Part shown: in pieces, positions 8,954-16,697 of the stretch
Numbering within the stretch: the stretch's first letter is position 1
Layout of the letters: every line of letters starts with the position of its first letter
Origin: an uncultured Bacteroidia bacterium
Lineage (GTDB): Bacteria; Bacteroidota; Bacteroidia; Bacteroidales; UBA932
Direction: 5' to 3'
DNA: 64,000 bases
NCBI GenBank assembly: GCA_902778105.1
Contig: CACYWN010000005.1
Span: 30,866-94,865, forward strand
Program-made: the position numbers and the translations under genes
The notes under the pieces: generated by a model
What the model was told of the DNA's origin: nothing
Seen by the model: the letters and a program-made list of their open reading frames with translations, nothing else
The model's database searches: none

Positions 8954-10261
8954 TTACTTCACGATACCCTTCTCCAGGTACTCTGCCAGATTCATCCGGA
9001 CCTTCTCCGCAGCGCCCTCGCCGGCGACCTTCGCCATGTCGTGCTCGACCATCAGCTTCACGAGCTGCTCGAAGGAGGTCTTCTGCGGATTCCAGCCCAG
9101 CTTCGCCCGGGCCTTGGTCGGGTCGCCCCACAGGTTCACGACATCGGTAGGCCGATAGAAGTCGGGACTCACCTCCACGAGGGTCTTGCCGACCAGGTCG
9201 GCAGGACCGGCGATGCAGACGCCCTTCTCATCGGCACCCTCCCCTACGAACTCCAGTTCGATGCCCACATGATGGAAAGCCAGCTGGCAGAACTCGCGCA
9301 CGCTGTGCTGCACGCCCGTCGCGATCACGAAGTCCTCCGCCTTCTTCTGCTGAAGGATCAGCCACATACATTCCACGTAGTCCTTCGCGTACCCCCAGTC
9401 GCGGAGGCTGGAAAGATTGCCAAGGTACAGTTTTTCCTGCTTACCCTGGGCGATACACGCGGCCGCCAAAGTGATCTTCCGCGTCACGAAAGTCTCGCCC
9501 CGGCGCTCGGACTCATGATTGAACAGGATACCCGAGCAGCAGTACATCCCGTAGGCCTCGCGATACTCCTTCACGATCCAGAAACCATAGAGCTTCGCCA
9601 CCGCATAAGGACTGTACGGATGGAAGGGAGTGTTCTCATTCTGAGGCACTTCCTCCACCTTTCCATAGAGCTCAGAGGTCGATGCCTGATACACCCGGCA
9701 CGTCGCGCCAAGCCCGCACTGCCGCACGGCCTCCAGCACGCGGAGGACGCCGGTCGCATCGACATTCGCCGTATATTCCGGCGAGTCGAAGCTCACCTGC
9801 ACATGGCTCTGCGCCGCCAGATTGTAGATCTCGTCCGGCCGGACCTTCGCCACCACCTGCACGAGGCTCATGGAGTCGTTCATATCGGCATAATGCAGAT
9901 GGAAATGCGGCCGCCCCTCCAGATGGGCGATGCGCTCGCGAAAGTCCACCGAACTCCGGCGGATGATCCCGTGCACGTCATACCCCTTCTCCAGCAGGAA
10001 CTCCGACAGGTACGAACCGTCCTGGCCCGTCACGCCCGTAATCAATGCAGTCTTCATAGGATGATGTCTATCTTTTGTCAAGTTGATTTCCAAGGCCGAT
10101 TCAATCTGCCGCAGACTCCGCGCGCCGATGCCGACCTTTCCCGCGAGCCACCGGCTCACCACCGTCTCGTCCTTCCCGAGCCTTTCGGCTAATTCCCGCT
10201 GAGAAACGCCCTTTCCAGCCAATGCAGCCTTGATTTTGCCGATAATTTCATAATCTACCAT
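8954..10261 (-). CDS. gmd: GDP-mannose 4,6-dehydratase with an N-terminal XRE-type helix-turn-helix domain
   Basis: Residues 69-435 (from the internal ATG at 10057) are a full-length Gmd: [39 protein letters not shown] with the catalytic Tyr/Lys, and VLxA-type C-terminus. It converts GDP-mannose to GDP-4-keto-6-deoxymannose for Fcl. Residues 1-68 are a complete Cro/C1-type helix-turn-helix ([20 protein letters not shown]) joined in frame with no stop through LTKDRHHP. The ATG at 10261 is chosen because an ideal promoter ends 5 bases before it; a longer in-frame extension back to 10309 or 10339 would overlap the promoter. Separate translation of Gmd from the internal ATG is possible. The operator-like repeats upstream suggest autoregulation (inference). 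Confidence 0.9.
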   Translation of the reverse strand: MVDYEIIGKIKAALAGKGVSQRELAERLGKDETVVSRWLAGKVGIGARSLRQIESALEINLTKDRHHPMKTALITGVTGQDGSYLSEFLLEKGYDVHGIIRRSSVDFRERIAHLEGRPHFHLHYADMNDSMSLVQVVAKVRPDEIYNLAAQSHVQVSFDSPEYTANVDATGVLRVLEAVRQCGLGATCRVYQASTSELYGKVEEVPQNENTPFHPYSPYAVAKLYGFWIVKEYREAYGMYCCSGILFNHESERRGETFVTRKITLAAACIAQGKQEKLYLGNLSSLRDWGYAKDYVECMWLILQQKKAEDFVIATGVQHSVREFCQLAFHHVGIELEFVGEGADEKGVCIAGPADLVGKTLVEVSPDFYRPTDVVNLWGDPTKARAKLGWNPQKTSFEQLVKLMVEHDMAKVAGEGAAEKVRMNLAEYLEKGIVK

Positions 10262-10266
10262 AGGCA

Positions 10267-10297
10267 CAAAGTTACGCCATTCGCCCGACTTGACAAA
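10267..10297 (-). promoter_or_regulatory. Bacteroidetes-type promoter of the HTH-gmd gene
   Basis: Minus strand TTTG (10297-10294), 19 bases, TAACTTTG (10274-10267): an exact match to the consensus. The -7 box ends 5 bases before the ATG at 10261, so the message should be leaderless or nearly so. A CTTGAC half-site (10289-10294) touches the -33 box, a position suited to repression. Confidence 0.72.
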
Positions 10298-10317
10298 ATT
10301 TTCCGCCATAAAAATAA

Positions 10318-10342
10318 TGCTTGACAAAACAATAGTCAAGCA
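10318..10342. promoter_or_regulatory. Perfect inverted repeat upstream of HTH-gmd, candidate operator
   Basis: TGCTTGAC, nine bases, GTCAAGCA. The half-site with its flank, CTTGACAAAA, recurs at 10289-10298 (at the -33 box) and, in opposite orientation, at 10073-10082 just ahead of the internal gmd ATG. The arrangement fits a dimeric HTH regulator binding its own promoter; binding by the fused HTH domain is inference. Confidence 0.55.
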
Positions 10343-10356
10343 TTCCGTTCATTGTT

Positions 10357-10431
10357 GGACATCGGACAGGGGGATGGACCTCCGAAAAAAGTCGGCCCAT
10401 CCCCCTGTCCGATGTCCTTCCCCGAAGGGAA
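10357..10431 (-). terminator. Large hairpin plus UUCG-loop hairpin after the aspartokinase-like gene
   Basis: Just past the stop codon at 10436 the minus strand first forms a small hairpin TTCCC-TTCG-GGGAA (10431-10418, a UUCG tetraloop) and then a perfect 21-base-pair stem (10417-10397 with 10377-10357) around a 19-base loop containing six T. No T-tract follows the large stem, so termination efficiency is uncertain; it may also insulate the gmd promoter. Confidence 0.55.
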
Positions 10432-10435
10432 ATGT

Positions 10436-11698
10436 TTACAGGATCGACAGCGCTTCCTCGGCGGCGGCGAGGTCAGAGTTGCGGATCACGAAGGAGATCG
10501 TGAGTTCGTCACCGCCCTGGGCGGCGGAGATGATGTTCACGCCGTAGGCGCCGAGGGCCGAGTAGATGCGGCCGGAGGTGCCGGGAACTTCCCGCATGCC
10601 GTTGCCGCAGACCGACAGGAGGCAGACGTCCTCCACGATGTCAGTCGCATCGTCCAGCGAGACCTGGCCGTCCTTGTACAGGCCGGAAAGGGCCTCACGG
10701 GCGACCGGCAGGTCCGCCGCAGTAACCGCTAGCGTGATGCAGAACTCGGAAGAAGGCTGGGAGATGAAGCGGATGTTCACGCCGGCGCGGGCCAGGGCGC
10801 CGAAGATGGACGAAGAAACGCCCACCTTGCCCACCAGCCCGGTACCACGGACATTGATGAGGGCGAAACCCTCCTCCACGACATAGCCTGTGACCGCATG
10901 TTCAGAGACAGGTTTCCGGTCGGAGACGATGGTCATCCGGGACGGGTTCGCCAGGTCCTTGAACAGGATGGGCAGGCCCGCCTTCATCATGGGCAGGATC
11001 GCGGCCGGAGCCATCGAACCATCCTCGACCGAACAGAACACCGCAGCCTCCTCATAGGTCAAGGCCGGCATCTCCAGGATCTTGTCTTTCAGGACATAGA
11101 CCTCGGCAGGCTCATGTCCCTGCGCAGCGACGGTCATGGCCATCAGGTCTTCGCCCCGACGGCCCAGGCGGATGCTGTAGCCGAAGGCATTGTGCCCGTA
11201 GCCGCTGGACAGGACATACAGTCCCGGGGCAGCCGTACGCGCACGGAGGCGTTCCATCGACGTCTCCCAATCCACGCGGAGCGCACCCTGGTCCTCCTCA
11301 CACACCATGATCTCGGCGCCGTCGACAAAGGTGCCGCCCACGACTGCATGGACCGTCTCCGCACACAGGCGCGCACACTTGCCCAGCACATAATCGCGGA
11401 TGGTCGAGAAAGCAGGCCGATAGACCAGCCCCTCGTCCACATAGTGGCGGAGCGCCTCCAGTTCGGCATCGATCTTCCCGCCGAAGGCCGGATCCGGCAC
11501 CATCCCTTTGAAATAAGCGCCGATGGCGTCGAAGGCCGGCTTCGTGTCCGCACGCTCGTACAAGGCCTGTTCCAGCACGTCGATGAACATCTGACGCACC
11601 TTGTGTTCGGATTTCACAACCAGGATGGCATCCCCCTTCGGGAGATTGCCCAGATACTTTGCCGACGCCTCGGTCAGCTTGAAAATGCGCGTGATCAT
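10436..11698 (-). CDS. Aspartokinase-like protein with two ACT domains, kinase motifs degenerate
   Basis: A 420-residue protein laid out like a monofunctional aspartate kinase. The C-terminal 130 residues form two good ACT domains (VGVSSSIFGALARAGVNI; NGMREVPGTSGRIYSALGAYGVNI), close to those of ThrA/LysC. The kinase half is divergent: the N-terminal KFGGTS motif is absent, the usual GRGGSD is GRRGED (residues 179-184) and the TDVDG loop reads LKDKI. It may be a catalytically impaired paralogue acting as an amino-acid sensor, or a divergent active enzyme. It follows the mutarotase gene with a 37-base gap and ends at a strong hairpin. Confidence 0.75.
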   Translation of the reverse strand: MITRIFKLTEASAKYLGNLPKGDAILVVKSEHKVRQMFIDVLEQALYERADTKPAFDAIGAYFKGMVPDPAFGGKIDAELEALRHYVDEGLVYRPAFSTIRDYVLGKCARLCAETVHAVVGGTFVDGAEIMVCEEDQGALRVDWETSMERLRARTAAPGLYVLSSGYGHNAFGYSIRLGRRGEDLMAMTVAAQGHEPAEVYVLKDKILEMPALTYEEAAVFCSVEDGSMAPAAILPMMKAGLPILFKDLANPSRMTIVSDRKPVSEHAVTGYVVEEGFALINVRGTGLVGKVGVSSSIFGALARAGVNIRFISQPSSEFCITLAVTAADLPVAREALSGLYKDGQVSLDDATDIVEDVCLLSVCGNGMREVPGTSGRIYSALGAYGVNIISAAQGGDELTISFVIRNSDLAAAEEALSIL

Positions 11699-11735
11699 AG
11701 CTTCCAGGTTTAATTATGCAGCATAAAGTTAACAA

Positions 11736-12083
11736 TTATTTTTGATTCGGGACCTCGAGTTGGAAAATCCTTTCCATCAGCCTCCACTTGTCGGTGCTGG
11801 GGGCCGAAGGGTCACAACCTTGGAACTGAGCCACATACGCTTCCCATTCGGCCTGACGCGGCAGTGTGGCGAGGCGGGCATTGTCGGCCACGAAATCGAA
11901 GTCGTCCACCGTATCCATGATCATGAACAGCCGCGTCCCCAGGCGGTAGATCTGCATGTCCAGGATTCCGACCTCCCGGATACCGGCCTGGATTTCCGGC
12001 CACACGTGGGCATGGGCCTCGCAGTACTTCCCGATCATCTCCGGATCGTCCCGGAGTTCGAGGGTCTGGCAATAGCGTTTCAT
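11736..12083 (-). CDS. L-rhamnose/L-fucose mutarotase family protein
   Basis: A 115-residue alpha/beta-barrel protein of the RhaM (DUF718) family, which interconverts the alpha and beta anomers of 6-deoxyhexoses in the cytoplasm. MKRYCQTLELRDD at the start, YCEAHAHVWPEI with the catalytic His, and the WEAYVAQFQ/KWRLMERIFQLE tail are characteristic; length is normal (104-120). Its setting between UDP-uronate and GDP-fucose genes does not decide between rhamnose and fucose as substrate. Confidence 0.88.
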   Translation of the reverse strand: MKRYCQTLELRDDPEMIGKYCEAHAHVWPEIQAGIREVGILDMQIYRLGTRLFMIMDTVDDFDFVADNARLATLPRQAEWEAYVAQFQGCDPSAPSTDKWRLMERIFQLEVPNQK

Positions 12084-12108
12084 CTGAAATTAAATGTGGA
12101 TCAGAAAA

Positions 12109-13146
12109 CTACCCGTAATACTCCTTATACCACCGCGCAAACTTCCGCAGTCCCTCGCGCAGGGTAATCTTCGGCGTGAACCCGAAATCGCGCTCGAGGG
12201 CCGATGAGTCCGCATACGTCGTGGGGACATCACCCGGTTGCATGGGGACGAGTTCCTTGTGGGCGTCGAAATCGTAGTCGGCCGGAAGAACGCCCGCGGA
12301 GACCAGTTCCTCCTGGAGGATGTTCACGAAGTCCAGCAGATTCTCCGGCTGGCCTCCGCCGATATTGTAGACGGCATAGGGTGGAATCGGGAGACCGTCC
12401 TCCCCTTTCCGGCGCTCCGGCGCCTTGGCCATCACGCGGACGATGCCCTCGACGATATCGTCGACATAGGTGAAATCCCGGCGGCAGTTGCCGTAGTTGA
12501 AAATCTGGATGGTCTTGCCGGCAAGAAGCTTGTCGGTAAAGCCGAAGTAGGCCATGTCCGGCCGTCCGGCGGGGCCATACACCGTGAAAAAGCGCAGGCC
12601 CGTGGACGGAATGTCGTAAAGCTTTGCGTAGCAATGTGCCATCAACTCGTTGCTCTTCTTCGTCGCCGCATACAGCGACACCGGATTGTCCACCCGGTCG
12701 TCCGTGCTGAACGGCACTTTCCTGTTGCCGCCGTAGACGCTCGAAGACGAAGCATAGACCAGATGCTCCACCGGATGGTGCCGGCACGCCTCCAGGATGT
12801 TGTAGAAACCGATGATGTTGCTTTCGATGTACACATCCGGGTTCTCGATCGAATACCGCACCCCCGCCTGCGCGGCCAGGTTCACGACGACATCGAACTT
12901 ATACTCTTCAAAGAGCCTGTCAATCAGTCCCTTGTCGGCGATGTTCCCCTTCACGAAGCGATAATCGATTCCGGCGGGGCGGGCCTTCTCCAGCTCCTGC
13001 AGCCGGTATTCCTTCAGCGACGGATCATAATAATCATTGAGGTTGTCAACGCCCACGACAACGCCCTCCTCCAGATCCCGGAAGAGGCGCTTCACCAGAT
13101 TGGCTCCGATAAATCCGGCACTGCCGGTAACGAGTATGCTCTTCAT
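12109..13146 (-). CDS. UDP-glucuronate 4-epimerase
   Basis: SDR epimerase of 345 residues that interconverts UDP-glucuronate and UDP-galacturonate. It shows the NAD-binding LVTGSAGFIGANL, NLAAQAGVRYSIENP, ASSSSVYGGN, and the family hallmark VSLYAATKKSNELMAH with the catalytic Tyr and Lys. The gene lies next to UDP-glucose 6-dehydrogenase, which makes its substrate. Together they supply UDP-galacturonate for the exopolysaccharide. Confidence 0.93.
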   Translation of the reverse strand: MKSILVTGSAGFIGANLVKRLFRDLEEGVVVGVDNLNDYYDPSLKEYRLQELEKARPAGIDYRFVKGNIADKGLIDRLFEEYKFDVVVNLAAQAGVRYSIENPDVYIESNIIGFYNILEACRHHPVEHLVYASSSSVYGGNRKVPFSTDDRVDNPVSLYAATKKSNELMAHCYAKLYDIPSTGLRFFTVYGPAGRPDMAYFGFTDKLLAGKTIQIFNYGNCRRDFTYVDDIVEGIVRVMAKAPERRKGEDGLPIPPYAVYNIGGGQPENLLDFVNILQEELVSAGVLPADYDFDAHKELVPMQPGDVPTTYADSSALERDFGFTPKITLREGLRKFARWYKEYYG

Positions 13147-13164
13147 GCGATTTTCTTCAGTTGC

Positions 13165-14400
13165 TTAATCCGTTCCGCCATTGTACTTTTCCAGCGCCTT
13201 CGAAAGAATAAAGAGCGAGCGCTGGATGTCGTGCTTATTGAGGACGTAGGCCAGGCGGACCTGGTTGCGGCCCATGCCCGGGGTCGAGTAGAAACCGGCG
13301 GCGGGGGCCATCATGATGGTCTCGCCGGCGCAGTCAGCCGGGGTCTTCTCGTCCTTCCACGAGAAGTCGGTGAGGCACCACGCACAGAAATCCTCGGCAT
13401 CCTCGACGGGAAGCTGGGCGACCGTGTAGAACGCACCCATCGGAACGGGCGTGTAGCATCCGGGAATGCGGTTGACGCCGTCGATCAGGCTCTTGCGCCG
13501 CTCGACATACTCGTCATAGACCTCACGGGAGTATTGCTCCGTTCCTTCGATGGAGGCTTCGGCGATCATCTGACCGATGAGCGGCGGAGACAGCCGCGCC
13601 TGGCAGAACTTCATCACCGTCTTCCGGACCTCGGCATTCTTGGTGATGAGCGCTCCGATGCGGATGCCGCACTCGGAATAGCGCTTGGACACCGAATCGA
13701 TGAGGACCACGTTCTGCTCGATCCCCTCCAGGTGCATCGCCGAGATATACGGCGAACCCGTGTAGATGAACTCGCGGTACACCTCATCCGAGAAAAGGTA
13801 CAGGTTGTACTTCTTCACCAGGTCCCGGATCCGGTTCATCTCCTTCTGCGTATAGAGATAGCCGGTCGGATTATTCGGATTGCAGATCAGGATGGCCTTC
13901 GTGCGCTCGTTGATCAGTTCCTCGAACTTCTCCACCTTCGGCAGGCAGAAGCCCTCCTCGATGGTTGTCGTCACAGTCCGGATCACGGCGCCGGCCGAGA
14001 CCGCGAAGGACATGTAATTGGCGTAGGCCGGTTCCGGGACAATGATCTCGTCCCCCGGATTCAGGCAGCTGAGGAATGCGAACAGGACGGCCTCGCTGCC
14101 GCCGCTGGTAATGATGATCTCGTCGGCCCGGAGCTTGATCTGGTACCGGTCGTAGTAGTTCACCAGCGCCTGCCGCAACGAACGATATCCCTGCGACGGG
14201 CTGTATTCCAAGGTCTTACGGTCAATGTGCTTCAGTACGTCCAACGCCTTCTGCGGCGTCGGCAAATCCGGCTGGCCGATATTCAGCCGATAGATCTTCA
14301 CGCCCCGGTCCTGGGCCGCATAAGCGAGGGGAGCCAGCTTCCGGATCGGGGATTCGGGCATTTCCATGCCGCGAAGGGATATGCTAAGTCCGTTATTCAT
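13165..14400 (-). CDS. Class I/II PLP-dependent aminotransferase (aspartate aminotransferase-like)
   Basis: A 411-residue fold-type I aminotransferase: NIGQPDLPTP, TSGGSEAVLFAF, NPNNPTGYLY, and SVSKRYSECGIRIG containing the PLP-binding lysine. It most resembles AspB/AspC-like enzymes of Bacteroidetes acting on aspartate or aromatic amino acids. The ATG at 14400 is used because the more upstream in-frame start would overlap the preceding gene by 50 bases. Its place among sugar-nucleotide genes could mean a sugar aminotransferase, but the motifs are those of amino-acid enzymes rather than DegT-type sugar aminotransferases. Confidence 0.88.
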   Translation of the reverse strand: MNNGLSISLRGMEMPESPIRKLAPLAYAAQDRGVKIYRLNIGQPDLPTPQKALDVLKHIDRKTLEYSPSQGYRSLRQALVNYYDRYQIKLRADEIIITSGGSEAVLFAFLSCLNPGDEIIVPEPAYANYMSFAVSAGAVIRTVTTTIEEGFCLPKVEKFEELINERTKAILICNPNNPTGYLYTQKEMNRIRDLVKKYNLYLFSDEVYREFIYTGSPYISAMHLEGIEQNVVLIDSVSKRYSECGIRIGALITKNAEVRKTVMKFCQARLSPPLIGQMIAEASIEGTEQYSREVYDEYVERRKSLIDGVNRIPGCYTPVPMGAFYTVAQLPVEDAEDFCAWCLTDFSWKDEKTPADCAGETIMMAPAAGFYSTPGMGRNQVRLAYVLNKHDIQRSLFILSKALEKYNGGTD

Positions 14401-14410
14401 GTCAATCGTT

Positions 14411-15739
14411 TTAATCTCTCTTGAAAATATCCCGGGTGTACACCTTGTCCAGTACGTCATCCAGTGCCGGGTCGTACCGGTTGGCGATGATGGCGTCGGC
14501 CTGGGACTTGAAGGCAGCGAGGTCGTTCACCACCCGGCTGCCGAAGAAGGTGATACCGTCGGCGAGGGTAGGCTCGTACACAATGACCTTGGCCCCCTTC
14601 GCCTTGATACGCTTCATGATGCCCTGGATGGCGCTCTGGCGGAAGTTGTCGGAGTTCGACTTCATCGTCAGGCGGAACACGCCCACAATGACCTCGCGCT
14701 CCTTTGCCGGATCGAACGCGCTGTTGGCGCTGTAGAAGCCGGCCTTCTCCAGTACACGGTCCGCGATATAATCCTTCCGCGTCCGGTTACTGTCCACGAT
14801 GGCCTTGATCAGGTTTTCGGGCACATCGTTGAAATTCGCCAGCAGCTGTTTCGTATCCTTAGGCAGGCAGTACCCGCCATACCCGAAACTCGGATTGTTA
14901 TAGTGCGCCCCGATCCGGGGATCCAGGCACACGCCTTCGATAATCGCCTGCGTATCAAGCCCTTTCATCTCGGCATACGTATCCAGCTCGTTAAAATAAC
15001 TGACCCGCAGCGCCAGATACGTGTTCGCAAACAACTTCACCGCTTCCGCCTCCGTCGTCCCCATGAACAGCACCGGCACGTCCTCCTTGAGGGCACCAGC
15101 CTTGATGAGTTCCGCAAAAGCCTCTGCGGCTTGCTTCATGGACGGCATGGCTTCGGATTCCGGGGCATGGACACTCTTTTCAGCCCCTGGATTCGGATCC
15201 ACCCCGTCCTCATCAAACCCGACGATAATTCTCGAAGGATAGAGGTTATCATACAGTGCTTTGGATTCTCTCAGGAACTCCGGGGCAAAAAGGATCCTGG
15301 GGGTGACAACCTTCATTTTGCCGTCAGCCTGCCGTTCCCGGTAAGAGAACTTCTCCCTTGCCGCCCTTGTATAGCCTACGGGAACGGTGGATTTGATCAC
15401 CATCACGGCATCGGGATTGACCTCCAGGACCAGTTCGATGACCTCCTCCACGTGGGAGGTGTCGAAGAAGTTCTTCTTGGGGTCGTAATTGGTGGGGGCG
15501 GCGATGACCACGAAGTCAGCGTCGCGGTAGGCAGCGCGACCGTCCAGCGTAGCCATGAGTTGCAAGGGCTTGCCGGCCAAGTATTTCTCGATGTATTCGT
15601 CCTGGATGGGGCTCTGGCGGCGGTTGATCTTCTCCACCTTCTCGGGGATGACGTCCACGGCCACCACCTCGTTCCGCTGCGCAAGCAGCGTAGCGATGCT
15701 CAGTCCAACATAGCCGGTTCCGGCAACTGCGATTTTCAT
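14411..15739 (-). CDS. ugd: UDP-glucose 6-dehydrogenase
   Basis: Oxidises UDP-glucose to UDP-glucuronate with two NAD+. The 442-residue protein has [20 protein letters not shown] at the N-terminus, [21 protein letters not shown], and [13 protein letters not shown] with the catalytic cysteine. It carries an acidic insertion around residues 176-205 between the NAD and dimerisation domains compared with short bacterial Ugd. It is read after a leader of about 130 bases and feeds the epimerase two genes downstream. Confidence 0.94.
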   Translation of the reverse strand: MKIAVAGTGYVGLSIATLLAQRNEVVAVDVIPEKVEKINRRQSPIQDEYIEKYLAGKPLQLMATLDGRAAYRDADFVVIAAPTNYDPKKNFFDTSHVEEVIELVLEVNPDAVMVIKSTVPVGYTRAAREKFSYRERQADGKMKVVTPRILFAPEFLRESKALYDNLYPSRIIVGFDEDGVDPNPGAEKSVHAPESEAMPSMKQAAEAFAELIKAGALKEDVPVLFMGTTEAEAVKLFANTYLALRVSYFNELDTYAEMKGLDTQAIIEGVCLDPRIGAHYNNPSFGYGGYCLPKDTKQLLANFNDVPENLIKAIVDSNRTRKDYIADRVLEKAGFYSANSAFDPAKEREVIVGVFRLTMKSNSDNFRQSAIQGIMKRIKAKGAKVIVYEPTLADGITFFGSRVVNDLAAFKSQADAIIANRYDPALDDVLDKVYTRDIFKRD

Positions 15740-15883
15740 ACGTCGTTCAATTAGGAATAACTATCCTCGTCCCTCACCGCCTTTAAGTTCCAACGAGGAA
15801 CCCACCGGAACGGGCCTGTTCCATTCCAGGGAAAAACCCGCACGGGACAGCCTTTCAGAAGGATTTTAAAGTCCGCAAATATA
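15740..15883 (-). promoter_or_regulatory. ugd promoter element and 5' leader
   Basis: TATATTTG on the minus strand (15883-15876) fits the -7 consensus and would give a leader of about 130 bases before ugd. The leader contains GC-rich short inverted repeats (for example GGAAC/GTTCC around 15793-15812) and a TTTTT run near 15824, so an attenuator is conceivable but not demonstrated. No -33 TTTG is evident. Confidence 0.4.
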
Positions 15884-15938
15884 CGGAATAAAAACCGGAA
15901 TAGCTAATAAATGGCCTGAGAACCCGTCTGACTGAAAT

Positions 15939-16697
15939 CTATTTGCCATACTTTCGTTTCGCCTCTTCATACGATTCCAGGGACCCGATGTCAAATCGCG
16001 CGCCAGGCATTTCGAAAGCATGGACCGGAGTCCGGGTGGCCAGCCAGGCGATAAAGCTGCCGGGGGCGTCCACGCCGCAGCCGCTGTCGATTCCGACTTT
16101 TACGAGCGGCACGTCGCTGCGGCGATAAAAGTAGAACGGCGGGCAGCACCAGTGGCTCTTAGGCTCGGCGGGTTTCTCTTCCATCTGCAGGATCAGATCG
16201 TTTTCGTCGACCGTGGCGACGCCCGTTTTATGCAGTCTTTCCACGGATGGTTCATAATACCGCATGACGCAGGAAGTGCCTTTGGAACGGGCATAATTGA
16301 TAAAACTCACCAAACTGAAATCCAGCAGGTTATCCCCCGCCATCACAAGCAAGTCATCATCCAGTTCCAGTTGCTCGATGGCAAACTGGATATCACGCAC
16401 GGCCCCCAGGCGGGTCTCGTTCGACGAGGTTCCGTCGTCCAGGACAGTGATCTTCCGGGCCCCTGAACCGGCCGAAGGGCCCGCCAATGCCGAAGCCTTC
16501 GCCCACTCTTCAAAAATCCCCGCGAACCGGTGGTTCGAGATGACCACATACTCATCGACCAGCCCGGCGGCGTCAATGTCGTCGATCAACCAGTCCAGGA
16601 TGGTTTTTCCCCCGACTTCCAGGAGGGGTTTGGGGAAATTCTTCGTCAACGGATAGAGCCGCGTCGCATAGCCCGCGGCAAGGATCAGGCATTTCAT
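15939..16697 (-). CDS. Sugar-1-phosphate nucleotidyltransferase
   Basis: A 252-residue NTP-transferase. LAAGYATRLYPLTKNFPKPL is the nucleotide-binding signature; AGDNLLDFSL supplies the metal-binding Asp, and [11 protein letters not shown] the sugar-phosphate loop. It overlaps the adjacent sugar-1-kinase gene by 4 bases (ATGA), so the two probably catalyse consecutive steps: phosphorylation at C1 and activation to an NDP-sugar. The sugar is probably a uronic acid if the kinase assignment is right; HddC-like or mannose-1-phosphate enzymes are alternatives. Confidence 0.88.
   Translation of the reverse strand: MKCLILAAGYATRLYPLTKNFPKPLLEVGGKTILDWLIDDIDAAGLVDEYVVISNHRFAGIFEEWAKASALAGPSAGSGARKITVLDDGTSSNETRLGAVRDIQFAIEQLELDDDLLVMAGDNLLDFSLVSFINYARSKGTSCVMRYYEPSVERLHKTGVATVDENDLILQMEEKPAEPKSHWCCPPFYFYRRSDVPLVKVGIDSGCGVDAPGSFIAWLATRTPVHAFEMPGARFDIGSLESYEEAKRKYGK

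Noticed and set aside
10262-10339. Longer N-terminus for HTH-gmd from the ATG at 10309 or TTG at 10339
   Set aside because: It would include the -33/-7 promoter and operator sequence; the added residues show no domain.
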